This document shows positions 16,474 to 24,175 of a stretch of 36,375 bases of DNA, one piece after another. The position numbers and the translations under genes were made by a program. The number at the start of each line of letters is the position of its first letter. Within the stretch, counting starts at the first letter, position 1. Under the pieces are notes generated by a model that saw only the letters and a list, made by a program, of their open reading frames with translations, ran no database searches and had not been told where the DNA came from. The stretch is from contig CAMAWD010000067.1 of the NCBI GenBank assembly GCA_945861785.1, forward strand, positions 1 through 36,375. The letters are read 5' to 3'. The stretch is from Rhodoferax sp. OV413 (GTDB taxonomy: Bacteria > Pseudomonadota > Gammaproteobacteria > Burkholderiales > Burkholderiaceae_C).

Positions 16474-16513
16474 ACCACCCGTACCCCTTCATAACGATCC
16501 AGAGACTTGAACC

Positions 16514-17111
16514 ATGCAAGACGACAATTTCTCGTTGAACGGCAAGAGCATCGTCGTGACTGGTGCTGCGCAAGGCATCGTCCGCGCGATTGCCCAGCTC
16601 GCACTTGACCTCGGTGCCACCGTGACGGCGGTGGACCTCAACGCGGAGGCCTTGAACGCATTCGCCGACGAAGCGGGTCATGAGCGGCTGCTGCCGATGT
16701 CTGGCAGTGTGGCGGATGCCGACTTTGCCACGCAGGTGGTGGCGCAAGCGGCCGAAAAGTTCGGTGCCGTGCACGGCCTGGTCAACAACGCCGGCATCAC
16801 GCGGCCCGCGATGATCGAAAAAATGAGCAAGGAGTCTTGGCAGCGGGTACTCGATGTGCACCTGTCGGGCTCGTTCTTTTTCCTGCAGCCCGTGGGGCTT
16901 GCGCGTGAACACGGTCGGTTTCGGCGTGGTGGAAACGCCGATGACCGAAATCATCCGCAGCGAAAAATTCCGCGACACCTACCTGGCGCAGATTCCGCTG
17001 GGCCGAGCCGCGCGAGGTGGCGCGGCCCGTGTGTTTCCTGCGTCCGACGCCGCCTCCTATGTGACCGGCCAGCACCTGTCGGCCAACGGTGGCTACACCA
17101 TTGGGATGTGA
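16514..17111 (+). pseudogene. Short-chain dehydrogenase/reductase, deleted and frameshifted
   Basis: Residues 1-122 read as an SDR: VVTGAAQGI (TGxxxGxG region, with V in place of the usual G at the last position), VDLNAEALNAFA, then LVNNAGITRPAMIEKM. After SGSFFFLQPVG the sequence jumps out of frame to LRVNTVGFGVVETPMTEIIR, so the ~50 residues with the catalytic Ser, Tyr and Lys are gone. Near 17003 the ancestral phrase LGR-WAEPREVARPVCFL is recoverable only by restoring 8 bases, and one more base is missing near 17042, after which SDAASYVTGQHLSANGGYTIGM finishes the protein. Non-functional. Confidence 0.85.
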
Positions 17112-17119
17112 GCGGGCCA

Positions 17120-17979
17120 TGACAGAAAAAGGCGCGGCCAAAGCGGCCAGGGGTGGCATCCGCACAGAGCAGCCGCGGGACGAGTGGTGCCACCGGCGCA
17201 TCACCGACCAGCGCCTCATGTTCCAGTTCTTCGCTGGTGGTGTCTTGCGACCGGCGTCGTTTGTGTTTGATGGCTTCCACGATCCCGGCCTTCTTTGCTT
17301 CAAACACAACCGTGGCCGCTTCGAACTTGGTGGTCGTGGCGCACGTTGGCCAGGCCCTGCGCCGCGAGCGAAAGGGTTGACAGGGCAGAACATGCCACCA
17401 GCGCCATGGGCGTCTGGATCATTGAAGTCAGTTGCTCCGGCAAGACGGTCCGTGCCAGACGCCGGGGATGCGACAGCTGCACCAGCTGCTCGGGCAGCCT
17501 CTCGCGCATGCATCAGCCCCGGATTGCCCGGCGTGCTGGCGTCGTCACGGGCACACACGATGATCTTTGCATCGGGATGACGTTGGCGAATTGCGGTGGC
17601 GATCGGCCCGGGGTTACCGGCATTGAAGGCAACGGCGACTGCGTAACCGGTGGCGGCGTGAATGTAGCGCCAGTGGCGTGGCCCTCGGCGACGCAGACCA
17701 CCGGGCCGGCATTGCCGATCAGGAAGTACAGGGCGGCGATGCGTCCGCCTTTCAGGAATCGCTTGGTACCCCCCGCGCCAATGAACTGCAGGCTGTGCAG
17801 CGTGCCAGACGCATCAAGGATCGGCACGACCAAGGCGCCCTTGACTTTGCGCAGGCCGTGGGAGGGGCAACACCTTTGCGTGCCAGGTAGGGGTGCCCAT
17901 CGTCCGCCGGCCGTGCGGCGGTCCAGATGCGTCCAGCAAGCGCCCGGGCAGCAGCTTGGCGCTGGCTTGCTTCATCCAT
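17120..17979 (-). pseudogene. Toprim / DUF3987 (primase-helicase-like) protein remnant
   Basis: Four frame-broken pieces in order: QRQAAARALAGRIW..HPYLARKGVAP, then KGALVVPILDASGTLHSLQF..VVCVAEGHATGA, then IRQRHPDAKIIVCARDDA, then KKAGIVEAIKHKRRRSQDTT and VPRLLCADATP. The first three form a Toprim-type domain; the last is the start of a DUF3987 region, the arrangement seen in YfjI-like proteins of plasmids and integrated elements. At least three single-base losses are needed to join them, and the DUF3987 ATPase-like remainder is missing where it abuts the SDR pseudogene. The 5' side abuts the transposase fragment. Confidence 0.72.
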
Positions 17980-18005
17980 GCGTCGGTCAGGATAGTTGAC
18001 GCCAA

Positions 18006-18415
18006 CTAATCAGGTGACCCTGGAGATGGTGGTGCAGGCCAAGCGGCGCTTCCCCAATTTGAACGCGTGCAGTTTCGACAAGGGCTTTCACTCGACGGCA
18101 AATCAGATCGCATTGAAAGAGCAATTGGACCTGGTGGCTTTGCCCAGAAAGGGAAAGTTGAGCGAGCAGGCACAGGCCCTCGAACGATCCGACGCCTTCG
18201 CACGGGCCAGGCGAGCGCACTCAGGCGCCGAGTCGGCGATCAACGCGCTGGAAGTGCACGGCCTGGACCGCTGCCCGGATCACGGCATCAACGGCTTCAA
18301 GCGCTATGTTGCACTGGCTGTGGTGGCAAGAAATGTCCACCGCATTGGAGCAATCCTGCGGCAACATCGCGCATGGCGACTGCGAAAATGCACGCCCGAG
18401 CCCTTGCGAGCATGA
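18006..18415 (+). mobile_element. ISNCY-family transposase, C-terminal fragment
   Basis: The translation runs QVTLEMVVQAKRRFPNLNAC, SFDKGFHSTANQ, VALPRKGKLSEQAQ and RAHSGAESAINALEVHGLDR, then CPDHGINGFKRYVALAVVARN. These are the last ~130 residues of ISNCY (IS1202-group) transposases, with the catalytic Asp (SFDKGF) and the Glu in AESAINALE. The N-terminal ~300 residues and the left end are absent. The final residues after RIGAILRQ diverge, so the tail may also be altered. An inactive remnant. Confidence 0.75.
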
Positions 18416-18680
18416 CAATTCCAGAAAACCACCTCGGGCTTGAAATTTTGGGGTCGGCAGTTTTTTCAAAACAGGGGTTTTCTGCCTCGAAATCCTGGCG
18501 CCGATGATTTATTAGCTAATTCGCCCTCGGCACGTTTGAATTTTCGCTTCCACCGGGAATTCTTCGCAAATATTATGGTGCTGACGGACTACTGTTTGGG
18601 GAGCGGGCCATGCCGTCACACCGACAGAACATCGTGGCCTTTGTAAGGAGGCAGTCGACTGTAGGAGTCATGCACGGGCG
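18416..18680. other. Gap with no recognisable gene
   Basis: This stretch may include the right-end non-coding part of the ISNCY element (pyrimidine/purine tracts around 18450-18490, with TTTTTTC and GGGGTTTTC), followed by AT-rich sequence (about 18500-18570) that differs from the GC-rich surroundings. I see no coding homology, and no inverted-repeat end could be fixed. Confidence 0.4.
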
Positions 18681-18881
18681 CCGGTGCGAATCAGCCCATC
18701 GTTGAAGTTGAAGGCAATCGACATGCCCATGGCGGCTGGCATTTAAACACTGACCTGCATCCTCCCGGTTCGAAAGTCCAGTTGCATGTCCATGACACTT
18801 GCGGATAGCGTCAGCAGTTGGTTTCTGACCGACAACCTCAACCGGAAGGTTCAACTTTTTCAGGATTTCATCAACCCTCTT
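18681..18881 (-). pseudogene. Deletion-fused remnant of a TumE/TumA-like toxin-antitoxin pair
   Basis: Bases 18681-18812 match 27428-27559 (3' end of the TumA-like gene and flank) and bases 18808-18881 match 28069-28142 (3' part of the TumE-like gene), both without indels. The two matches meet at GCGTC, which occurs at both source positions. Relative to the intact pair, 514 bases are missing. What remains in frame is KRVDEILKKLNLPVEVVGQK of the toxin followed by out-of-frame antitoxin sequence. Confidence 0.85.
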
Positions 18882-18975
18882 CGCGGCGCACAATAGGCAG
18901 GCGCAGTGCATTGGACAGGAAGCCACTGCGACAACGGCTATGGCCACCCAGCATGATGTTGTCCAGCACGCTCAC
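18882..18975 (-). pseudogene. Fragment of a branched-chain amino acid ABC ATPase (livG-like)
   Basis: The minus strand reads VLDNIMLGGHSRCRSGFLSN then ALRLPIVRRE. This is the segment after the Q-loop in LivG-type ATPases (family: 'tVldNvmlg.h.....' then 'lr.p..rree'). Only about 31 codons are present, wedged between the TumE-like remnant and a triplicated ACGCTC stretch at 18968-18986. It is clearly a stray fragment. Confidence 0.6.
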
Positions 18976-19019
18976 GCTCACGCTCCCGCGACAACAGCAA
19001 GCAGGCAACGGTCACCGGG

Positions 19020-19187
19020 ACGCTCAAGCGACCGGAGGGTGCGACCATCCCGCAAATCATGGCAGCGACCGGCTGGTTGTCGCACACGGTACGTGGAACG
19101 TTCGCGGGCGCCTTCAAGAAGAAGCTTGGCTTGGCTCTGGTGTCCGACAAAGGGGAGGGCGATCGGGTCTATCGCATCGCAGGGTGA
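19020..19187 (+). pseudogene. DUF3489-domain C-terminal fragment
   Basis: This frame reads LKRPEGATIPQIMAATGWLS, HTVRGTFAGAFKKKLGLALV and GEGDRVYRIAG before TGA 19185-19187. That is the DUF3489 winged-helix-like domain found in small proteins of proteobacterial mobile regions ('L.rpeGATi.el..ATGWq.HTVRG...ga.kkklGl'). No start codon or N-terminal part was found. Probably the 3' end of a gene brought in with the surrounding fragments. Confidence 0.6.
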
Positions 19188-19286
19188 CCCCATCGCAGTG
19201 ATGGTAACGACGGTCAGGCCGGTGCCGGGATCGGCCGAGTGCAACGATAGGTGGGCACCGTCACGACCACCACGACCGTCACGGCA

Positions 19287-19316
19287 AAAGGGTACGCACA
19301 GTGTGCGCACCCTTTG
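19287..19316. terminator. Bidirectional terminator-like hairpin after parDE
   Basis: AAAGGGTACGCAC and GTGTGCGCACCCTTT form arms of about 14 bases with one or two mismatches and a minimal loop. On the minus strand the stem is followed by CCCTTTTGCC, giving a short T-run 22 bases after the ParE stop. It fits a Rho-independent terminator for the parDE operon and could also work on the plus strand. Confidence 0.6.
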
Positions 19317-19337
19317 AATCTGTCCTGCGCTGGCCTG

Positions 19338-19667
19338 TCAGGCCTCGTCCGGCTGGTGCATCCACACGGGAATGTCGCGTTCGCCGTGCAAGACACGCCA
19401 CACGTCGATGTGGTCGTCCATCTCGATGTAGAAAACGCGGTGCGGGTAGCGCGTCAGGGGCCAGAAGCGCAGGCCTGGCAGGTTCAGTTCGTGGGCATAG
19501 CGGGGTGACCCGGTGGCCGCGTGCCTGCCGATATGGGCGCAGGCCTGCTCCAGGGCGTCGATGAATCCCAGTGCTGCCGCCTCGGCGTCCTGGTCCAGAC
19601 AATGCTTTATGGCCTCAGCGACGTCTCGGTTGGCCAGCACACGCGGGATGACGGGCTTGGACTTCAC
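19338..19667 (-). CDS. parE: ParE/RelE-superfamily toxin
   Basis: A 109-residue toxin: VIPRVLANRDVAEAIKHCLD (N-terminal helix), FIDALEQACAHIGRHAATGS, then LPGLRFWPLTRYPHRVFYIE and IDVWRVLHGERDIP, the RelE/ParE beta-sheet with its conserved 'r.. ..H..rdi' ending. ParE toxins poison DNA gyrase. It begins in the ParD stop codon (ATGA at 19664-19667), antitoxin first, the canonical order. The reading frame is intact; this is the only clearly complete toxin-antitoxin pair in the 17-21 kb debris. Confidence 0.88.
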   Translation of the reverse strand: MKSKPVIPRVLANRDVAEAIKHCLDQDAEAAALGFIDALEQACAHIGRHAATGSPRYAHELNLPGLRFWPLTRYPHRVFYIEMDDHIDVWRVLHGERDIPVWMHQPDEA

Positions 19668-19915
19668 CCGCGGGTTTTGGGTTTTGTGCCCGACCGGACG
19701 CGATCACGCAGCGACTCGAAGTAGGCCTTGTCTGCCGGCGCTGCAGCCTTGGAACCCGCGCCCTTCAGTAGCAGATTGCGCAAGTGCAGCCGGTCATGGT
19801 CCTTGCGGATCAGTTCGCGGACATACTCGCTGCTGGTGCCATAGCCCCGTTGGCTGACCTGCTCGTCCACGAAGGACTTGAGCGTGTCGGGCAGGGAAAT
19901 GTTCATGGTGCTCAT
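19664..19915 (-). CDS. parD: ParD-family antitoxin
   Basis: 83 residues: MSTMNISLPDTLKSFVDEQV, GYGTSSEYVRELIRKD, the ParD ribbon-helix-helix, then a charged toxin-binding tail (YFESLRDRVRSGTKPK). It binds ParE and represses its own promoter. It overlaps parE by 4 bases. The ~170 bases upstream, to the DUF1016 stub, must hold the promoter; an AT-rich TTGGCAAAATTTGGCAAG sits directly before the start and contains a TTGGCAA direct repeat. Confidence 0.9.
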   Translation of the reverse strand: MSTMNISLPDTLKSFVDEQVSQRGYGTSSEYVRELIRKDHDRLHLRNLLLKGAGSKAAAPADKAYFESLRDRVRSGTKPKTRG

Positions 19916-20080
19916 GACTCAAGCATAGACACCTTGGCAAAATTTGGCAAGTTGCAGGCCAGCACGGTCTCGTGTTGGTCAATCAGACGGCTGCGGACAT
20001 CCGTCCGTGCAGAACGAATGGCGCCGGGACCTGACCGTCCAGGGCGGCTTTGATCGCTTCGAGATGCTCGGTGCGTTCGG

Positions 20081-20290
20081 TCAACACGAGTACCTTTCTG
20101 CCTGCCCGTACCCGGCACGTTCCTTGCCGGCTTGTTCAAATTCGACGATGCGCCGGCCGATTTCCCAATAACTTGCCGTCATCACCGTATTGACGCTGCG
20201 CGCCGCGGCATGGCGGGCCGCTGCCAGAAGTGCAACGATCTCCGCGTGGACGGCCGCGTAGTCAGTCTGCCTCGGGGATGCCGGAGTCAT
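20081..20290 (-). pseudogene. DUF1016 (YhcG-type) N-terminal stub
   Basis: The minus strand reads AAVHAEIVALLAAARHAAAR, SVNTVMTASYWEIGRRIVEF and EQAGKERAGYGQA, the start of the DUF1016_N domain of YhcG-like PDDEXK proteins. After GYGQA the frame runs into unrelated sequence and stops. The nuclease domain (~280 residues) is absent. The frame is open upstream into the decayed vapC copy, so the start is uncertain; ATG 20290 is the nearest. Confidence 0.7.
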
Positions 20291-20407
20291 CGATGCCGGT
20301 TTCGTCTTGCATGCTGGCATCGTACAGCAGGGGGTTCGGGCAGGAAATGGTTCGCTTTTCCCCGCAAGCCCCGCCAGCACTGGGCCTCCCAGGCCCAAAA
20401 AATAGGC

Positions 20408-20516
20408 CAGAGCAAGTCTGGCCTGATGCGCGTGGTGGTGTGTGGTTGACAACCGGAAAGCCGGCCAATTCACCAGGTGAGGGCGTGTGCGGGCGCTTGA
20501 CCGTTGGATGCGGGTC
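20408..20516. repeat. 109-bp repeat, copy 1 (pairs with 28866-28974)
   Basis: The segment matches 28866-28974 with scattered substitutions and no net indel. It lies next to the decayed vapBC copy here and 125 bases from the intact vapC in the other copy, so the two form one duplicated unit interrupted here by a ~330-base deletion. Confidence 0.85.
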
Positions 20517-20713
20517 AGCTGGCACTCAATCCGCACCAACCCCAAATCTTCGATGGTCTGGTCCAGCGCCTCAACGGTCGAGAACGTCAGCGACAGTTCG
20601 GAGTAGATCACCGGGTTGATCGCCAGACGATGCACTTTCGATTGGGCACGCAGTTGACCAATGGACCAGTCCGACCAATCCGGATCGTTCTCCAGAACAT
20701 CGACCAGCAGCAT
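20517..20713 (-). pseudogene. VapC-type PIN toxin, truncated duplicate
   Basis: It starts MLLVDVLENDPDWSDWSIGQ and continues LRAQSKVHRLAINPV..EDLGLVRIE, then loses homology. The intact copy at 29099-29518 reads MLLVDTNVLVDVLEND. Here TNVLVD (18 bases) is missing, and the C-terminal ~75 residues with the remaining acidic residues are gone. The 18-base loss lies between two copies of GCTGGT. Inactive. It still overlaps vapB by ATGA. Confidence 0.87.
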
Positions 20714-20952
20714 CAGCCCTCGCCACGCAGCAGCGCCATCAGGTCATCGGTCCGCCATTTGATGTCGGCCTTGCCACGGGCAGACTCGAAACGGTCAGGC
20801 TTGCGACTCGGCCGCGCACCTACCTTGTGAATGACGATGTCCCCCTCGCCGTTGACGGCAAAATCAATCGAGCAGCCGGGTGCCAGATTCAAAGCATCGC
20901 GAATCCGCTTGGGGATGGTGACCTGCCCCTTGCTGGTGAGTGCCGCAGGCAT
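20713..20952 (-). CDS. vapB: AbrB/VapB-type antitoxin (copy 1)
   Basis: 79 residues: MPAALTSKGQVTIPKRIRDAL, the swapped-hairpin AbrB/SpoVT DNA-binding domain, then FAVNGEGDIVIHKVGARPSR and a toxin-binding tail FESARGKADIKWRTDDLMALL. The reading frame is intact although its toxin is broken. It differs from copy 2 at about ten residues, mostly conservative. A near-palindromic operator-like site lies 16 bases upstream. It may persist as an orphan repressor able to act on the other copy's promoter. Confidence 0.88.
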   Translation of the reverse strand: MPAALTSKGQVTIPKRIRDALNLAPGCSIDFAVNGEGDIVIHKVGARPSRKPDRFESARGKADIKWRTDDLMALLRGEG

Positions 20953-20967
20953 GGCATGACGCTACCT

Positions 20968-20994
20968 GTATTACACGAATTTTCATTGGAATAC
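20968..20994. promoter_or_regulatory. Putative VapB operator, copy 1
   Basis: GTATTACA, 11 bases, then TGGAATAC: an inverted repeat with 8-base arms and one mismatch. It is the counterpart of the perfect repeat before vapB copy 2 (29772-29798). The position just before the antitoxin start fits autorepression. Confidence 0.55.
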
Positions 20995-21193
20995 CCGAAA
21001 CGGCGCCATGCAGTCTGTACAGCACCGAGGAGCACCTGAACCGACCTTGCGGGAATCGGGGGATCTGGACCATGACGGTCATGGCGGATCGGCTCCCGGT
21101 CGCTGCAGGGTTGCCTGTAGCCACTGCGCCCCGCGGCTGGGAGAGCCGTCGCCGGGGCGTGCCTCGCCGCACAAGCGCCAGAGCCGCGCAGGT
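20995..21193. other. Short gap, nothing recognised
   Basis: This GC-rich stretch lies between the vapB operator and the stop of the alpha/beta hydrolase. Homology with the second vapBC copy ends near 21000. No conserved protein or clear terminator was seen. Confidence 0.4.
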
Positions 21194-23104
21194 TCAGCCT
21201 GCGCGCCGTATCGCCCATGCCTGTGCCCTGTGGACGTACCAGTCCGCATCGTGCTGCAACAGCAGACGCATCTGCACCAGTTGTTGTGCGGCGGCCCGGA
21301 CATGCTCAACATACCGTTCACTGCTCGGGTACCGCTCCTCGATCGATGGGCGTGGATCGGCAAGCCTGCTGCGTTCGGCAAGCGACGCCGCAAAGGGGAC
21401 AAAACTGCCTTTGCGGTCCGCCAGCACCCCTTGGGGATAGGGTGCGCGAAAGCAGTTCCACCCGGTAAAGGTGCCCAGTGGCACTGCGATGTCAGGCATC
21501 CGGACGCCGTCCACCTCATTGCCGTCGCCATCCACTGCGCACACCAGTGGTTGATAGCGGAAGCGCGTCGGCCCAGGGTGAATCCAATCGTGAGCCGCCA
21601 CGATATCGTTGCAATCGTCCACCAGCCGCATGCCGGCCCAGCGCGGAAATTGCAGGGCGCGGGCGCTGCGCAGTGTTCCGGCGGCAAGGGTTGGCACCCG
21701 GCTTGGTGGAGGGAGCCTGCCGTCCCGGACCCACTCCATCAGCGCCTGGAACAGCGCGCGCAAGACCGGCGACGGGTCGTGCGGGTTGCATGGATTGACG
21801 CAATTGCCCGCGTCCGTGGTGAGGCCGGGGCGCGCGTCATGCTGGGTGCCGGCAATCAGATACACGCGGGCGTTCCCCGGCAGGTCGACGTCACGCTCGC
21901 CCAGGGGGTCGGTATGCAGGAGCGAGGCGCCTTTTAGCCAATATTCGGACGAGGTATTGGTCTCCATCCACAGCGGATCGCATTGCGGATCTGCCAACAA
22001 TGCCCGGCGCTCTCCGGACAGAGGATCCGTGGTTGGCGCCGCAGAGAAGGGGAATACGTTCTCGGGAAAGTCGTGGTCCTGGTGCTGGCTGCGCGTGCGA
22101 AAGGGCTGTGCGAACAGGTCTTCCACGAAGGCCCGGCCCACGCCCGAAATATGCACCAGCATGCCGTCCATCACGCGACGTCCCTGCTCATCGCGGTTAA
22201 AACCTTTGCCTACCCATCCACGCAGGTACCTCCCAGCCTGCGAAACACCAACCGCCAGGGTGTGACGGATGGGAGCGCCGACGATGCGCTGCGCAGCCTG
22301 GTCCCGGCGCAACCAGCTGACCAGATCGCGTGTCACAGCATAAGCCAATGCCGTGACAGGCGGGCGCGTCGCCGGATAGTGCACGTCATACAGCCAACCC
22401 GGCTGCGGCTCGGCATGGTCCGGCCGCAGCACGATATGCCGCGCGTCGACGAACGCCCACGCTTCGGCGTCCAGCACACGCGGTGTGTCCCAGGTGTTGC
22501 GGCGCAGGGTCACGGTGGTCCGGTTGGGGTCCAGCGAGGCGGCGTCATACGAGAGCTGGAACTGCGACAGCAGCCCATGGCGCGTGCCAGACACAAACTC
22601 TTCGCGAACGGTGCGCACTATCGGATGACCGCCATCGCGTGCCTCAGGTGCATCGAGCGCCAGCCCACCTGCCACTCGTGGCGCACCAGCATCCCATCCA
22701 CACCAGGCCAGTGTGAACCCCGCGCGCAGCGGCATGGCGTTGCCCAGGTGCTCAATGTGATCCAGGGCGTTGCTTTGGACCCGGGCGTCGAACAGGTAGG
22801 GGAAGACCATCTTCTTGCCGCGGTTCGTGGCCTCATACAGCAGGCACCCATTGCCGTGTTCGGGTCGCAGCGGCCGGAGCACGTCGAACGGTGTGCAATA
22901 GGTGATGTCACCGGCCGCGTTTCTGGTGGCCTTGTCCAAAAATGCAATCGAGTGGTTGGCGGGGTGCGCGGCATCGACCTTGCCAATCGCATGACCGGTG
23001 ATCCGGACATAGGGGCCGGAACTCCCGAATGCCAAGCCGTTCAAGAATGCGGCTTCGCGCACATCCTGCAGTTCTTCGATCACGGTGGTGTCCCTTTGTG
23101 CCAA
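21194..23104 (-). CDS. Alpha/beta hydrolase domain protein (Abhydrolase_10 type)
   Basis: A 636-residue protein of a large uncharacterised hydrolase family. The nucleophile elbow is GVSQAGRYL (Ser about residue 288). Other blocks are GNGCLLYEATNRGKK, LAWCGWDAG, FPFSAAPTTDPLSGERRALL, YLIAGTQHD (candidate acid/base region) and FTGWNCFRAPYP. No signal peptide is visible. Members are often found near Bug proteins in Burkholderiales, as here, where a Bug gene is divergent 83 bases away. Likely an esterase or lactone-type hydrolase on an imported acid; the substrate is unknown. Length and motifs look intact. Confidence 0.82.
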   Translation of the reverse strand: MAQRDTTVIEELQDVREAAFLNGLAFGSSGPYVRITGHAIGKVDAAHPANHSIAFLDKATRNAAGDITYCTPFDVLRPLRPEHGNGCLLYEATNRGKKMVFPYLFDARVQSNALDHIEHLGNAMPLRAGFTLAWCGWDAGAPRVAGGLALDAPEARDGGHPIVRTVREEFVSGTRHGLLSQFQLSYDAASLDPNRTTVTLRRNTWDTPRVLDAEAWAFVDARHIVLRPDHAEPQPGWLYDVHYPATRPPVTALAYAVTRDLVSWLRRDQAAQRIVGAPIRHTLAVGVSQAGRYLRGWVGKGFNRDEQGRRVMDGMLVHISGVGRAFVEDLFAQPFRTRSQHQDHDFPENVFPFSAAPTTDPLSGERRALLADPQCDPLWMETNTSSEYWLKGASLLHTDPLGERDVDLPGNARVYLIAGTQHDARPGLTTDAGNCVNPCNPHDPSPVLRALFQALMEWVRDGRLPPPSRVPTLAAGTLRSARALQFPRWAGMRLVDDCNDIVAAHDWIHPGPTRFRYQPLVCAVDGDGNEVDGVRMPDIAVPLGTFTGWNCFRAPYPQGVLADRKGSFVPFAASLAERSRLADPRPSIEERYPSSERYVEHVRAAAQQLVQMRLLLQHDADWYVHRAQAWAIRRAG

Positions 23105-23187
23105 TGCGCAGACAGTATGCTGTATAACCCTTTGCCTGACCGTTCCGGATGTGAAGGCACCGGCTCTCCACTGTGACGGATGATCGA

Positions 23188-24144
23188 ATGCTCAAGAAAA
23201 TCGTTTTCATCGTGCTGCTGCTCCTGCAGGTCGCAACTGCGCAGGCCCAAGAGTACCCGAGTCGACCGATCAAATTCATCATCCCCAATCCGCCTGGTGG
23301 TGCCACGGATCTGGTGGCTCGAGCGCTGGGGAACGGCCTGGCGGCCGAACTGGGCCAGCCGGTGGTGCTGGACAACCGTGGCGGCGCCAGTGGAATGGTC
23401 GGAGCTCAGGTGGCCATGAATTCGCCGGCCGATGGGTACACGATCTTCCTGGCGGCCACCTCCGTCATGGCCACCAACGTGGCGATGTTCAGCAAGTTGC
23501 CCTACGACCCGATCACCAGCTTCGCCCCCGTGTCGCTGCTCACCATGCAGCCTTTGCTGATTGCGGTGACGCCGGCGCTGCCGGTGTCCTCGCTCGGGGA
23601 GCTGTTCGCACTTGCCAGGTCGAAACCGGGACAACTCAATTTCGCCGGCACCGGCGCATCGGCGTCGCTGCCGCTGCAGCATCTGTTGCATCTTGCCGGG
23701 GTGAAGCTGCAGGAGATCCCCTATGCGGGCGGCGGGCCCGGGCTGACGGCGCTTATCGCGGGGCAGGTCGAGGTGATGCCAGTGACACTTGGCACGGTTT
23801 ATCCGCAGGTGCTGGCCAAGAAGATCCGTGGCCTGGCAGTGACCTCTGCCACGCGCTCTTCGCTGGCGCCGGAACTGCCCACGGTGGCGGAGCTGGGCTT
23901 TCCGGGCTATTCCGCCACGATCTGGAACGGGCTGGTGGTTCCCAGCGGCACTCCCAGGGACATCATCGACCGGCTGAACCGGGCCACCATCAAGGTCATG
24001 TCTTCGCCGGAACTCAAGGCCCAGTTCACCAAGGCTGGCATCGAGGTGGCCACCAGCACGCCGGAGAAACTGGGCGAACACATACGCGCGGAAATTGTCC
24101 ACTGGAAGAAAGTCGCGAGCGATAGCGGCATCAAGCCCGAGTAA
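23188..24144 (+). CDS. Bug-family (TctC-like) periplasmic solute-binding protein
   Basis: A ~318-residue Bug protein. The signal peptide MLKKIVFIVLLLLQVATAQA is followed by QEYPSRPIKFIIPNPPGGATD, the classical start of the mature family, then VVLDNRGGASGMVGAQVAMN and IPYAGGGPGLTALIAGQVEV. ATG 23188 is chosen because the signal peptide starts there; GTG 23173 is in frame. It is followed 31 bases downstream by a dioxygenase gene in the same direction and is divergent from the hydrolase. Predicted to bind the carboxylate processed by those two enzymes. Confidence 0.88.
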   Translation: MLKKIVFIVLLLLQVATAQAQEYPSRPIKFIIPNPPGGATDLVARALGNGLAAELGQPVVLDNRGGASGMVGAQVAMNSPADGYTIFLAATSVMATNVAMFSKLPYDPITSFAPVSLLTMQPLLIAVTPALPVSSLGELFALARSKPGQLNFAGTGASASLPLQHLLHLAGVKLQEIPYAGGGPGLTALIAGQVEVMPVTLGTVYPQVLAKKIRGLAVTSATRSSLAPELPTVAELGFPGYSATIWNGLVVPSGTPRDIIDRLNRATIKVMSSPELKAQFTKAGIEVATSTPEKLGEHIRAEIVHWKKVASDSGIKPE

Positions 24145-24175
24145 TGTGCGGGTGGCGTTCGAAAGGAATCAACCC

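Noticed and set aside
18968-18986. Three ACGCTC units considered as the start of a direct-repeat array
   Set aside because: Only three units without spacers; it overlaps the livG-like fragment and does not resemble CRISPR.
19287-19316. Palindrome considered as a recombination site
   Set aside because: Its place 22 bases after parE and the T-run on the coding strand fit a terminator better.
20379-20400. Hairpin TGGGCCT-CCC-AGGCCCA followed by an A-run, as terminator
   Set aside because: On neither strand does a T-run follow the stem, so it does not fit a Rho-independent terminator.
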